Numbered from the stretch's first letter, positions 1 to 8,514 are shown. The stretch: 64,000 bases of DNA from Pseudomonas viridiflava (GCF_900601905.1 NZ_UWFA01000170.1:186001-250000); one strand, 5' to 3'. The notes: generated by a model not told the origin, from the sequence alone. Translations and numbers: made by a program.

Positions 1-42
1 ACACCGCGTTGACCTATTCGCGGGCAAGCCTCGCTCCAACAG
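1..42. repeat. REP half-element at window edge
   Basis: Contains the right arm of the REP family with core CGCGGGCAAGCCTCGCTCC. Its partner arm would lie outside the window. It sits directly beside the phosphodiesterase 3'-end remnant. Confidence 0.6.
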
Positions 43-49
43 TCTTCAC

Positions 50-84
50 TTCAATCAACCCGCTAGCGTCATAAAACGGATACC
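50..84 (-). pseudogene. Remnant resembling the 3' end of the GpdQ-like gene
   Basis: On the minus strand this short stretch reads GYPFYDASGLIE, which closely matches the last residues (PYPFYDVNGLID) of the phosphodiesterase encoded at 2849-3682. At DNA level it aligns with 2851-2885 with few mismatches (tcaatcaaccc, then cgtcataaaacgg). Upstream of these roughly 12 codons the match stops, and downstream the frame runs into a REP element instead of the normal stop. I read it as a broken copy of the phosphodiesterase tail left when the module between the two copies was gained. A chance match of so few codons cannot be excluded without a database search. Confidence 0.45.
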
Positions 85-221
85 CCCGCAGCACGCACCC
101 GTTCACACCCTCTCCTCAAGCATCCAATTCCTACAAAACCCTCGGAAACGTCCTATTTCCCCTGTCTCCGCTTGCGTCGAGTCTCTGGCCTTCTGCGATA
201 TGCATTCAGCCGGAGCCCCTG

Positions 222-1376
222 ATGACGCAATGCTTCCAAGACCACCCGATCGATAAGTTGGTACTCAACCAGAACAGCGTGCCGATTTCGGAGTGCCAGA
301 CCAAGACTATCCACGTCTACGATCAGAACCTCGAAGTCATCGACGTACCCATCCTGACCGGCGAAGGCATCTGGCGTGTCTATCAGCGTGAGGCTGAAGA
401 AATAGTCGCCCCTGGCGGGATACTGATCGAGGACCCGAAGGAGCGTAACCGGGCGATCAACGCGGCTTACGCAAGGCTTTGGCTGCACGATAACCGCTTC
501 CAGTGGGCTGGCCTTGCCGCCTTTGCTTCCAAACAGGTCGGCTGCGGCCTGCTGCACGCGGCCGACTCCATCGAGAATATCCAGGCCGAACACGAAGCGG
601 CCAAAGGCCTGAGCGAAGGTGGCGAATCCATCCTCGAAATCCCCGGCCTGTTCCGCATCAGCAAGAATGACGAACAAGCGGTGCGCGACCTTGATGAAGC
701 GCGCCGAAACAATCCCGTACCGAGCATGGACGTCAGGCGCGACGGCGACTTGTCGCTCGTGCAGCAGCAATACCAACACGTGTACGAAATGATGGCTCTG
801 GGTAACACCTTGCTGTTTCTCGATGTGTTTCCGCTGCATGCCTTCTATGCGAAACGGGGGTGGGCGGAGTTCAAGCACTGCCTGCGGTTACGCCAAAACA
901 TTTATGGGCACCCACGCTTCCCGGTGTTCTGGCCGGTGGAGCAGAAGACGCTTCCGTTTGGTTTGGATTACCCGCGAATCATGAGCGGCTTTGAGGCCAT
1001 TGAGGCGGGTGAAATTACCGAAAGCGTTCGATACCTGGCTGACCATGAACAACGTAATATCCTGCAACCTACGATGTACACCGACACACAGTTGAAACTT
1101 CTGCTGCGCGGCAACCACGTGGCCTACGTCACGGGTTTGGGGCGCAAGGTGGCGGAGCCTATCGAACTCACTCTGGCCAGCCAATGCAAACGGCTGGAAG
1201 ATGGTCGGACCGTCAGCTTTGACAACAGCCCCCTTGCCGACCTCTCCAACATCACAGAACGCATGGCCTTTGTGCTTAGCGCCGCAGAGCAATTTGAAGA
1301 GCTGCTAAACAGCACGCAGCGGCCTCTGATAGAAAAGGCTATTCAGGACATCGCTGCTGGTGTGGGTGTTCGATGA
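222..1376 (+). CDS. DUF2515-like protein, probable polymorphic-toxin-type component
   Basis: A 384-residue protein with no signal peptide or clear membrane segment. It has a ribosome site (GGAG, 7 nt before ATG). The central part (about residues 85-115, RFQWAGLAAFASKQVGCGLLH) looks to me like the DUF2515 family, which in pseudomonads is often near type VI secretion or toxin genes. That assignment is from memory and tentative. The stop overlaps the next start as ATGA, so the two are translationally coupled. The C-terminal tip (LIEKAIQDIAAGVGVR) is repeated as an orphan mini-ORF further along, which ties this gene to the tandem duplication behind it. The coupling to small membrane-anchored proteins suggests an effector/immunity arrangement, but catalytic activity cannot be read from the sequence. 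Confidence 0.6.
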   Translation: MTQCFQDHPIDKLVLNQNSVPISECQTKTIHVYDQNLEVIDVPILTGEGIWRVYQREAEEIVAPGGILIEDPKERNRAINAAYARLWLHDNRFQWAGLAAFASKQVGCGLLHAADSIENIQAEHEAAKGLSEGGESILEIPGLFRISKNDEQAVRDLDEARRNNPVPSMDVRRDGDLSLVQQQYQHVYEMMALGNTLLFLDVFPLHAFYAKRGWAEFKHCLRLRQNIYGHPRFPVFWPVEQKTLPFGLDYPRIMSGFEAIEAGEITESVRYLADHEQRNILQPTMYTDTQLKLLLRGNHVAYVTGLGRKVAEPIELTLASQCKRLEDGRTVSFDNSPLADLSNITERMAFVLSAAEQFEELLNSTQRPLIEKAIQDIAAGVGVR

Positions 1377-1990
1377 GCAAAATGCGGCTAAGAAAAAAGC
1401 GTCGCGCTGCGGTGTTTACACTGATCGCTTTCCTCGCTTTGATAGCCATCGAGCGATGCTATCAATCTCGGGAGCTGGAAATCGCGCTGAAGTTTGGCGA
1501 GCCTTGGGAGGACATGCGCCAGCGCTCAAGCGCTAAAATCGCCCCGGCTATTGCTGGGGAATATTGGGGGCGACAGACGGATTCAGATGCTCGGCTTCGC
1601 TTCATGGATGACCAATACGGCTTCGTAACCCCTGAGGCGCGATTCTTCACAATAACTTTTGAGCGTGACGGAACTGTCGGCAACATACGCATGTCCCCAC
1701 AAATCGAGCCGCTGCTACTCGACGATACACTGAAGATCCTGCTGGATTTGCAAGAGCAATGGCGCAGCGGCGGCTGGCGTTTGATGTATCCCGAAGAAAG
1801 TCCCCCATTCGCTGACACACCCCAATGGCGTGCCCAATTACGAGATTTAAAGAAAAATGGCGGAGTCACTTATTGGACAGCGGGTGACAACTACCGCGCG
1901 ATGTTGGCGGTAGGTCGCTTCCACGACGACAGGCACCCCACTGAGGAGCGTTACCTGATCACGCTGGATCTAGGTAGGTGGCTGAAGTAG
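1373..1990 (+). CDS. Small membrane-anchored protein, putative immunity protein copy 1
   Basis: A 205-residue protein starting with a basic stretch (KMRLRKKRR) and one hydrophobic segment at about residues 12-27, so probably inner-membrane anchored with the rest in the periplasm. I recognise no family. It begins inside the stop codon of the DUF2515-like gene (ATGA overlap). The next coding gene is a close paralogue with nearly identical stretches, such as CYQSRELEIALK and GEPWEDMRQRSSA. Coupled translation behind a possible effector plus tandem duplication is typical of immunity genes, which is an inference. A lipoprotein-like or regulatory role is also possible. Confidence 0.6.
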   Translation: MSKMRLRKKRRAAVFTLIAFLALIAIERCYQSRELEIALKFGEPWEDMRQRSSAKIAPAIAGEYWGRQTDSDARLRFMDDQYGFVTPEARFFTITFERDGTVGNIRMSPQIEPLLLDDTLKILLDLQEQWRSGGWRLMYPEESPPFADTPQWRAQLRDLKKNGGVTYWTAGDNYRAMLAVGRFHDDRHPTEERYLITLDLGRWLK

Positions 1991-1992
1991 CC

Positions 1993-2061
1993 ATGAGTGA
2001 CGCTATTCAACTGATACAAAAAACCATTCAAGACATCGCTGCTGGTATGGGTGTTAGATGA
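1993..2061 (+). pseudogene. 22-codon duplicate of the DUF2515-like C-terminal tail
   Basis: An ATG-initiated mini-ORF ending LIQKTIQDIAAGMGVR then TGA. It mirrors the last 16 residues of the DUF2515-like protein (LIEKAIQDIAAGVGVR). Its stop overlaps the start of the second paralogue as ATGA, exactly as in the full-length pair. It is the end of a duplicated unit of about 685 bp (position 1326 aligns with 2011). It may still serve to couple translation of copy 2. Confidence 0.7.
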
Positions 2062-2672
2062 GCCAAATGCAGCTGCGAAAAAAGCGGCGCGGTGCGGCGC
2101 TGACACTGATTGTGCTCCTTGGGCTGATAGCAATCGAGCGATGCTATCAATCTCGAGAGCTGGAAATCGCGCTGAAGATTGGCGAGCCTTGGGAAGATAT
2201 GCGCCAGCGCTCAAGCGCTGAAATAGCCCCTGCCATACCCAACGAAATTTGGTTCGGCATGCCGAAATCCCACGCAAAGCTGCGTCTTGCAGATGCGCAA
2301 TATACGTTCGAAACACCGCCTGCTCGCTTTTTCACCATCGGTTACGTTCGAGGGATGGTGAGCGATGTCCGCATGTCCCCCCAAACCGAGCCGCTGCTGC
2401 TCGACGATACATTCAAGATCGTGCTGGATTTGCAAGAGCAGTGGCGCAACAAGGGCTGGCGTTTGATGTATCCCGAGGAGGATCCCCCATTCGCCGATAC
2501 ACCCCAATGGCGTGCCCAATTGCGAGATATAAAGAAAAATGGCGGAGTTACTTACTGGACGGCAGATGACAAATACCAGGTGATGTTGGTTGTATCTCGT
2601 TTCCACGACGACAGGCACCCCGACGAGGAGCGGTATCTGATCACGTTGGCGCTCGCCAGGCCGTGGCATTGA
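2058..2672 (+). CDS. Small membrane-anchored protein, putative immunity protein copy 2
   Basis: A 204-residue paralogue of the preceding protein with the same basic N-terminus (KKRRGAALTL) and hydrophobic anchor at about residues 11-26. Identity is highest in the N-terminal 50 and C-terminal 70 residues (FADTPQWRAQLRD, KKNGGVTYWTA). The most divergent part is about residues 60-95, where copy 1 has GRQTDSDARLR and copy 2 GMPKSHAKLR. That pattern fits diversification of a binding surface. The start is fixed by the ATGA overlap with the duplicated mini-ORF. The function is unknown and immunity is inferred from context. Confidence 0.6.
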   Translation: MSQMQLRKKRRGAALTLIVLLGLIAIERCYQSRELEIALKIGEPWEDMRQRSSAEIAPAIPNEIWFGMPKSHAKLRLADAQYTFETPPARFFTIGYVRGMVSDVRMSPQTEPLLLDDTFKIVLDLQEQWRNKGWRLMYPEEDPPFADTPQWRAQLRDIKKNGGVTYWTADDKYQVMLVVSRFHDDRHPDEERYLITLALARPWH

Positions 2673-2722
2673 CCGACCTGCCGCCACTGACTCAACCGGG
2701 AAACCACCGCTTTACTCGCTTT

Positions 2723-2825
2723 TTTAGGAGCGCACGAGCAACGCGATGCCGTGATGGCAGCCTACAGTCGCAACATCGGCTATGGATGCACCGGCCTCTT
2801 CGCAAGCAAGCTTGCTCACACAGTT
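2723..2825. repeat. Mosaic REP: two half-elements of different families
   Basis: The left arm belongs to the TAGGAGCGCACGAGCAACGCG family, whereas the right arm is TTCGCAAGCAAGCTTGCTC. The two do not pair with one another. Together they look like a scar of recombination or deletion between REPs, located exactly where the accessory module meets the phosphodiesterase gene. Confidence 0.6.
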
Positions 2826-2848
2826 TTTGCCTTATGGCCGATATTCCC

Positions 2849-3682
2849 TCAATCAATCAACCCATTCACGTCATAAAACGGGTACGGGCCGGGGTACTCA
2901 CCGAACACCGCGTTGTGGGTGACCAAGCCTTGCTGGGGGTGCCAGCGGTGCAGCAGATAACCGGCTGGCTCCAGGTTGAAATGCGCGGGGGCGTCTTCCT
3001 GTAGATCGAGCACGATCTGGTGCGAAGTGCCGGGGCAGATGCAGCTCAAACTGCCGCCAAAACGCCGCTGCATCGGGCGATGCAAATGGCCGCACAGCAG
3101 GCGTTCGACCTGCGGGTAGCGGGCGATGACTTTTTCGAAGGCTGCGATATTGCGAAACGGCTCGCGGTCCATGTGGCCGATGCCGGTGATGAACGGCGGG
3201 TGATGCAAGACCAGAACGGTCGGTTTGTCCGGCTGCTGAGCAAGCTGCTCGTCGAGCCAGAGCAACTGGCTCTCGATCAGTTGCCCGCCATGGGCGCCGG
3301 GAATGCTGGTGTCCAGACCGATCAAACGCACCGGGTATTCATCGACCACCCAGTCCAATGGTGCGTCGTGATTGCGCGGTAGATAAGCCTGCTCGGCGAA
3401 TTCCGCCAGCAAATGTTTACGATCATCGTGGTTGCCCGGCACCAGGTAAAACGCCATGTCCAGGCGCTTGAGTTCGGGATGCAGCACGGCGTATTCGTCT
3501 GGCTGACCGAAGTCCACCAGATCGCCGCTGATCACGACGATATCGGGGCGCGGAATGCTGGCGTTCAGGTGGTCCACCGCGTGGCGCAATGCGGCCAGGG
3601 TATCGACTACGCCATAGGTCAGCTTTTCGCCGGCTTTGAGGTGCAGATCGCTGATCTGCGCGATGAGGAAAGGGTGGTTCAA
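2849..3682 (-). CDS. GpdQ-like metallophosphodiesterase
   Basis: A 277-residue member of the class III cyclic-nucleotide phosphodiesterase/GpdQ branch of the metallophosphoesterases. All metal-binding blocks are visible in order: DLH near residue 12, GDLVD near 54, GNHDD near 84, HHPP near 160 and GHLH near 198. The protein resembles Enterobacter GpdQ (glycerophosphodiester phosphodiesterase) along its length, including the PGT block before the C-terminus. It is probably cytoplasmic. It lies downstream of an ABC importer operon on the same strand, separated by a REP pair, which suggests it hydrolyses an imported phosphodiester. CpdA-type cAMP hydrolysis is the main alternative. Confidence 0.8.
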   Translation of the reverse strand: MNHPFLIAQISDLHLKAGEKLTYGVVDTLAALRHAVDHLNASIPRPDIVVISGDLVDFGQPDEYAVLHPELKRLDMAFYLVPGNHDDRKHLLAEFAEQAYLPRNHDAPLDWVVDEYPVRLIGLDTSIPGAHGGQLIESQLLWLDEQLAQQPDKPTVLVLHHPPFITGIGHMDREPFRNIAAFEKVIARYPQVERLLCGHLHRPMQRRFGGSLSCICPGTSHQIVLDLQEDAPAHFNLEPAGYLLHRWHPQQGLVTHNAVFGEYPGPYPFYDVNGLID

Positions 3683-3708
3683 AGTAAGTCCCTACATGAC
3701 TGCTTGTC

Positions 3709-3798
3709 TGTAGGAGCGCACGAGCACCGCGAGGCCGCGATCGCGGTGTGTCAGGTAAACCGCAATCGCGGCCTCGCGGTGCTCGTGCGCTCCTACAG
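3709..3798. repeat. REP inverted pair (GAGCGCACGAGCACCGCGAGG family)
   Basis: Two long complementary arms (taggagcgcacgagcaccgc and its complement) separated by a short spacer. It lies between the ATPase gene and the GpdQ-like gene and may dampen transcription between them. Confidence 0.8.
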
Positions 3799-3820
3799 GT
3801 TTTGTATTCCAAACCAAAAA

Positions 3821-4852
3821 TCAGGAATTCAGGGTAAATAGAACCTGCGGCGCAACGGTCAGGCCGATCAATGCGCCGGGGGTGTGGATAACATTGTCAG
3901 CGCTGTCCACCAGCAAGGGTTGAGCGCTACCGACATCCACCAACAAGCGACTCAGCGCGCCCTGGAAAAACTGCCCTACCAGACGCCCGCGCAGATGACT
4001 GTCGCCGTCCATCACGCGCAGGTGCTCGGGGCGGCAATACACAGTGGACGGCAGAGCCGAGCCCGTCCACGGCAGCTCGCCGCCGTTGACCCGCAACCCA
4101 CCAGCCGTGCGCTCAACCACTGAAAACGCATTGAGGTTGCCGACAAAACTGGCGACGAAGGCATTGGCAGGCTGTTGATAGATTTCCCGGGGCGTTGCCA
4201 GTTGGGCCACGCGGCCTTTTTCCATCACCAGAATCCGGTCGCCCAGAGCCATGGCTTCGCCCTGATCGTGAGTGACGAACACGGCAGTGATGCCCAGCCC
4301 GCGCAGCAGTTCATCCAGCTCACTGCGCAAGCGTTCGCGCAGTTGCGCATCCAGCGCCGCGAGCGGTTCGTCGAGCAGCAGAACGCGTGGTCTCGGTGCC
4401 AAAGCGCGGGCCAAGGCAACCCGCTGGCGCTGCCCACCCGACAACTCATGAATGCTGCGTTTGCCGTGCTCCTGCAAGCCGACCAATTCAAGCAGTTCGG
4501 CGCAGCGCTTGTTGCGCTCGGCGGCAGGCAGGCCGCGAATCTTCAGGCCATAAACGATGTTGCCTGCCACATCCAGGTTGGGGAACAACGCGTAATTCTG
4601 GAACACCATGCCCACGTCACGCTTCTCGATAGGCAGCCGTGTGACGTCGTGATCGTCAAAAAAGATCTGCCCGGCATTTGGGCTTTCCAGCCCGGCGATC
4701 AAACGCAGGGTGGTGGTCTTGCCGCAGCCCGACGGGCCGAGAATCGCCAGGGTTTCCCCCGGCTCGATGGTCAGGTTCAAATCATGTACAGCGACGGTGC
4801 CGTCGGAGAACGCTTTACGGCAGCCCTGCAAACGAATGGTGGTTCCGCTCAT
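3821..4852 (-). CDS. ABC importer ATPase (PotA/FbpC type)
   Basis: A 343-residue ATP-binding subunit with Walker A GPSGCGKTT (near residue 39), signature LSGGQRQRVALARAL (near 138), Walker B LLLDEPLAALD and switch histidine in FVTHDQGEA. A C-terminal TOBE-like region of about 100 residues is typical of the polyamine/iron/phosphonate (CUT1-like) group. The start overlaps the permease stop (ATGA), so it is the last of four tightly packed transport genes. It energises uptake through the two permeases encoded upstream. Confidence 0.9.
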   Translation of the reverse strand: MSGTTIRLQGCRKAFSDGTVAVHDLNLTIEPGETLAILGPSGCGKTTTLRLIAGLESPNAGQIFFDDHDVTRLPIEKRDVGMVFQNYALFPNLDVAGNIVYGLKIRGLPAAERNKRCAELLELVGLQEHGKRSIHELSGGQRQRVALARALAPRPRVLLLDEPLAALDAQLRERLRSELDELLRGLGITAVFVTHDQGEAMALGDRILVMEKGRVAQLATPREIYQQPANAFVASFVGNLNAFSVVERTAGGLRVNGGELPWTGSALPSTVYCRPEHLRVMDGDSHLRGRLVGQFFQGALSRLLVDVGSAQPLLVDSADNVIHTPGALIGLTVAPQVLFTLNS

Positions 4853-5643
4853 CGACTCTCTCCACGGGAAAGACGGGCGCTGATGGCCTGCAACGCGATC
4901 AACAGCGGCACGATCATCAACAGAAAAATAAGGGTGTAGGCGCTGGCGACTTCCAGGCGTGCCGAGGCATAGCTGTCGGCCAGGCCAACCGGCAAGGTTT
5001 TGGTCATTGGCGTGTGGAGCATCCAGGTCAGGTTGAATTCACCCAGCGACAGGGTCACTACCATCAACACCCCGGCCAGAATCCCGGCGCGACAGTTGGG
5101 CACCACGACGCTGAAGAAACGCTTGATCGGACCCGCCCCCAGACTGGCAGCGGCTTCCTCCAGCGTCGGCAAATGTTGACGCTGCATCACCGCCATCACC
5201 GGACGCACCAGAAACGGCAAGGTGAACAGCACATGCCCCACCAGAATGAATAACCAGCTGCTGCGAAAACCGCCGAACTGGCCGTAAGTCAGCAACAACG
5301 CCAAAGCGCTGGCCAGTCCCGGCATGGCCACTGGCAGGACCATCAGCTCCTCGAAAGCGCGGCTAAACCGGTTATTCATCCGCACCAGTGCATAGGCGGC
5401 AGGCACGCCGATCACGCAGACGCACACCGCGCAAGCCACCGCCAACTGGATCGACAGCCAGACCGTAGGCGAATAGGCCTGCCAGACTTGAATCAACCAG
5501 TCGAAGGTCAACCCGCTGGACACGCCCTGAAAGTAGTTACGCGTCAGCCCCGCCATCAACGACAGCAACACCGGCACCAACATGAAGGCGCAGACCAACA
5601 GCGTGAACAGCAACTGCGCGACAAACAGCGATGAGCGCTTCAC
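4849..5643 (-). CDS. ABC importer permease 2
   Basis: A 264-residue inner-membrane protein with about six hydrophobic helices and a cytoplasmic EAA loop (EEAAASLGAGPIKRFFSVVVP, near residues 180-200) that docks the ATPase. It belongs to the PotC/PhnV-like binding-protein-dependent transport family. It overlaps both neighbours by ATGA, so expression is coupled with permease 1 and the ATPase. Confidence 0.9.
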   Translation of the reverse strand: MKRSSLFVAQLLFTLLVCAFMLVPVLLSLMAGLTRNYFQGVSSGLTFDWLIQVWQAYSPTVWLSIQLAVACAVCVCVIGVPAAYALVRMNNRFSRAFEELMVLPVAMPGLASALALLLTYGQFGGFRSSWLFILVGHVLFTLPFLVRPVMAVMQRQHLPTLEEAAASLGAGPIKRFFSVVVPNCRAGILAGVLMVVTLSLGEFNLTWMLHTPMTKTLPVGLADSYASARLEVASAYTLIFLLMIVPLLIALQAISARLSRGESR

Positions 5644-6506
5644 AGGACAGTCCCCGAGTTTTTCACCAGCCGCCGAGCCAGCAGCAACACGGCCCAGGTC
5701 AGCGCACCCAACACCACGGACAAGGCCGCCGCGACGGCGAAATTGGCGTAATTAGTGAACACGTTATAAATCGCCACCGGCGTGACATTCAGCCGCGTGC
5801 CGAGAGTGAACGCCGTACCGAACGCGCCCATTGACGTCGCGAAACAGATCGCGCCACAGGACACCAGCGCCGGCGCGAGGCCCGGTACGATCACGTCACA
5901 GACTACCCGCCAATGCCCCGCGCCCAACGAATGCGCGGCCTCTTCCAGGCTGCGGTCGAGACTTTCGCAAGCGGCCATCACCGTGAGAATCACCCGTGGG
6001 ATCGAGAAATACAGGTAGCCGATAAACAGGCCGCTCAGGGAGTAGGCGAAAATCCAGCGCTCGCCCGCCAGCTCCATGCCGAGCATGGCAAACAGGCCTT
6101 GGCGCCCGGCCAGCAGGATCACCAGAAAGCCCACCACCACTCCGGGAAACGCCAGCGGGAAGGTCAGCAACGCCACCAGCGCCGAGCGCCCGAAAAACCG
6201 TTGCCTGGCCAGGAACACGCCGCTGATGCCACCGACCAGCAATGCCGCCAAGGTGACGACGATGGCGAGCACGCAGGTCTGCACCAGGCTGTTCAAATAC
6301 TGAGCACTGCTCAGCACCTGCCAGTAACCACTGCTGCCGTCGCGGTCCTGCGCGCCCAAAAGAATCAGATGGGCCAGCGGCAACAACCAAAAAGCGAACA
6401 ACATTGCTGCAGCAGGAGCCAGCGCCCAGGCCGCCGTCGGGCGCAGGCGCAATAATCCGCGCCTGCCCGACGTCACGTTCTGAGCCTTTAGAGCCGAGGC
6501 GGTCAC
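5640..6506 (-). CDS. ABC importer permease 1
   Basis: A 288-residue permease with an N-terminal cytoplasmic basic tail (GRRGLLRLR), about six transmembrane helices and an EAA loop (EEAAHSLGAGHWRVVCDVIVP, near residues 195-215). It is the PotB/PhnU-like partner of permease 2. The start codon follows the stop of the binding-protein gene without any gap, and its stop overlaps permease 2. Confidence 0.9.
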   Translation of the reverse strand: MTASALKAQNVTSGRRGLLRLRPTAAWALAPAAAMLFAFWLLPLAHLILLGAQDRDGSSGYWQVLSSAQYLNSLVQTCVLAIVVTLAALLVGGISGVFLARQRFFGRSALVALLTFPLAFPGVVVGFLVILLAGRQGLFAMLGMELAGERWIFAYSLSGLFIGYLYFSIPRVILTVMAACESLDRSLEEAAHSLGAGHWRVVCDVIVPGLAPALVSCGAICFATSMGAFGTAFTLGTRLNVTPVAIYNVFTNYANFAVAAALSVVLGALTWAVLLLARRLVKNSGTVL

Positions 6507-7511
6507 TTACTTGACCTCACTCAGGTAGCGCGCAGCAAAGGCTTCCTGCACAGCAGCCATGTGTTCGTAATTGACCACGGTGGCGCGGGCATAGTCGCTG
6601 TCTGGCAGGAACTGCGCGGCAACCTCGGCAGGCATTTTCACGTCACGCACCGGGCGCAGATAAGCCTTGGCCCACAGCGACTGACCTTCGTCAGAAAGGG
6701 TGAAATCCAGAACTTTTTCCGCGTTGGCACGATGCGGAGCGTTATCCACCACGCTCATCACGTAAGGCACGCTGATGCTGCCTTCCTGCGGAATGACGAA
6801 AGCAACGTTGGCCTTGTCTTTATAGCGAGCGCGATAGGCGTTGAAGTCGTAGTCCACCAGGATCGGCAACTCACCGGACAGCACCCGGGCATACGCGGTT
6901 TGCTTAGGCACGATGGGTGAGTTTTTCGCCAGCTTCTGGAAGTATTTGATGCCAGGAGCGAAGTTATCCAGGGTGCCGCCCATGGCCTGATTGATCGCCA
7001 CGGCAGAAACGTAACCGACGAAGGCGCTGGACGGATCCAGGTAACCGACCATGCCTTTGTACTCGGGCTTGAGCAGGTCAGCCCAGCTTTGCGGGACCGG
7101 TAAACCGCCCAGCGCATCGACGTTGACCATGATGCCCAACGTGCCGGAGTGAATCGCAAACCAGTGACCATCAGGGTCTTTCAGGCCGACCGGAATCTGG
7201 TCCCAGCCTTTGGGCTTGTAGCTGCCCACCACACCGGCCTTTTGCGCCTGCAAGCCAAACGTCACGCCGTAATACACCACGTCGGCAACCGGTGCGGCTT
7301 TCTCGGCCACCAACTGAGCCAGGGATTGGCCGGAGTTCTTGTTGTCCAGCGGCACCTGCACGCCGGTGGTCTCGGCAATCGCCTTGAGTTGCGCGCCCCA
7401 GTCCGCCCATTCCGGCGGGCAGTTGTAGCAGATCGCAGTTTCGGCAGCCTGAGCCAGGCTGGCAACGCCACACAGCAGCAAAGCCGCCAGAGTTTTACTG
7501 ATGCGGATCAT
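6507..7511 (-). CDS. Periplasmic substrate-binding protein of the ABC importer
   Basis: A 334-residue extracellular solute-binding protein (family 1 type) with a signal peptide ending ASLAQA, so cleaved after about residue 21. The ATG chosen has a good ribosome site (GAGGAG, 8 nt upstream) and gives a normal signal peptide. An in-frame start 28 codons earlier would bury it. The mature N-terminus is unusual, ETAICYNCPPEWADWG, with two cysteines close together. It overlaps the end of the LacI gene by 17 bp. Its ligand is unknown. The neighbouring GpdQ-like enzyme suggests a phosphodiester or phosphonate, which is an inference. Polyamine or sugar-like ligands are not excluded. Confidence 0.85.
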   Translation of the reverse strand: MIRISKTLAALLLCGVASLAQAAETAICYNCPPEWADWGAQLKAIAETTGVQVPLDNKNSGQSLAQLVAEKAAPVADVVYYGVTFGLQAQKAGVVGSYKPKGWDQIPVGLKDPDGHWFAIHSGTLGIMVNVDALGGLPVPQSWADLLKPEYKGMVGYLDPSSAFVGYVSAVAINQAMGGTLDNFAPGIKYFQKLAKNSPIVPKQTAYARVLSGELPILVDYDFNAYRARYKDKANVAFVIPQEGSISVPYVMSVVDNAPHRANAEKVLDFTLSDEGQSLWAKAYLRPVRDVKMPAEVAAQFLPDSDYARATVVNYEHMAAVQEAFAARYLSEVK

Positions 7512-8514
7512 GAAGCGTCTCCTCGTAGGGTTGAGTACTTTCACCTGGCCGGATATGGCAAGGCAAGCAATGGGAAGTCGGAGCGGCACCGGCAATCTGC
7601 GCCAGCAATTGGTCGATCACGGTGCTGGCCAGCTCCCCGATGGGTTGCACGACGCTGCACAACGTCGGATGCATCTGGGTGCCAAGGGCGATGCCATCGA
7701 AGCCGATCACTGACAGCTGACCAGGTACGCTCCAGCCGTTACGACGCAGTTCGGCAATCAGGCTGATCGCCAGCAAATCGTTGGAGCAGACCAGCGCACT
7801 GGGCGGATTAGGGCCGCGCAGCAGCGGTTCGATGGCGGCAAAATCAGCCTGGGTGTGCGCGGGCATTTCGATCACCGGCAAGCCAGGCAAGCCGCGCTCG
7901 ACCATGGCGGCGCGGTAGCCTGCGTAGCGCAGCCGGGCGCGGTCCGATTGCAGCGCGGGACCGGCGACCATGCCGATGCGCCGGTGGCCGCGATCAAGCA
8001 GATACGCAGTGGCCAGGGCCATCCCCGCATGGTTATCCACAGACACGGCGCTGTAATCAGGATTACCCGGCTGGTGATAGGCCAGCACGAATGGCGTGTC
8101 TTCACGGCTGAGGCTTTGCAGGACGCGATTGCTCTCGGCGTCGGTGACCGTCAGGACCAGACCGTCGACCCGCTGACGCAGCAATTCCTCGACCACCGCG
8201 CTTTCACGCTCGCTGCTGTAATCGGTGGTGGCCAGCAACAGGTTGTAGCCCTTCGAACGGGCTGCGCGCTCCATTGCCTGAAACTGCTCGGCGAATACCG
8301 GGTTGAGCAGGTTGGGAACGATCACGCCAATCAGATTGGTGGTCTGCAGACGCAACTGACGACCAAGGCGATTAGGCCGAAAGCCGAGTTGACGGGCCGC
8401 TTCGAACACCTGATCGCGGGTGACTGCACGCACTACATCCGGAGTAGCAAAGGCCCGCGCAGCGGTCGCCCTTGAGACCCCGGCCAGCAGTGCAACGTCT
8501 TTCAAATCACTCAT
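7495..8514 (-). CDS. LacI-family transcriptional regulator of the transporter operon
   Basis: A 339-residue repressor-type protein with the N-terminal helix-turn-helix LKDVALLAGVSRATAARAF, hinge helix (FRPNRLGRQLR) and a periplasmic-binding-like effector domain starting LIGVIVPNLLNPVFAE. It is the first gene of the operon and precedes the binding-protein gene with a 17-bp overlap, so it controls and is co-expressed with the transport genes. A perfect palindrome with central CG lies 11 bp upstream of its start and probably serves as its own operator. Confidence 0.9.
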   Translation of the reverse strand: MSDLKDVALLAGVSRATAARAFATPDVVRAVTRDQVFEAARQLGFRPNRLGRQLRLQTTNLIGVIVPNLLNPVFAEQFQAMERAARSKGYNLLLATTDYSSERESAVVEELLRQRVDGLVLTVTDAESNRVLQSLSREDTPFVLAYHQPGNPDYSAVSVDNHAGMALATAYLLDRGHRRIGMVAGPALQSDRARLRYAGYRAAMVERGLPGLPVIEMPAHTQADFAAIEPLLRGPNPPSALVCSNDLLAISLIAELRRNGWSVPGQLSVIGFDGIALGTQMHPTLCSVVQPIGELASTVIDQLLAQIAGAAPTSHCLPCHIRPGESTQPYEETLHDPHQ

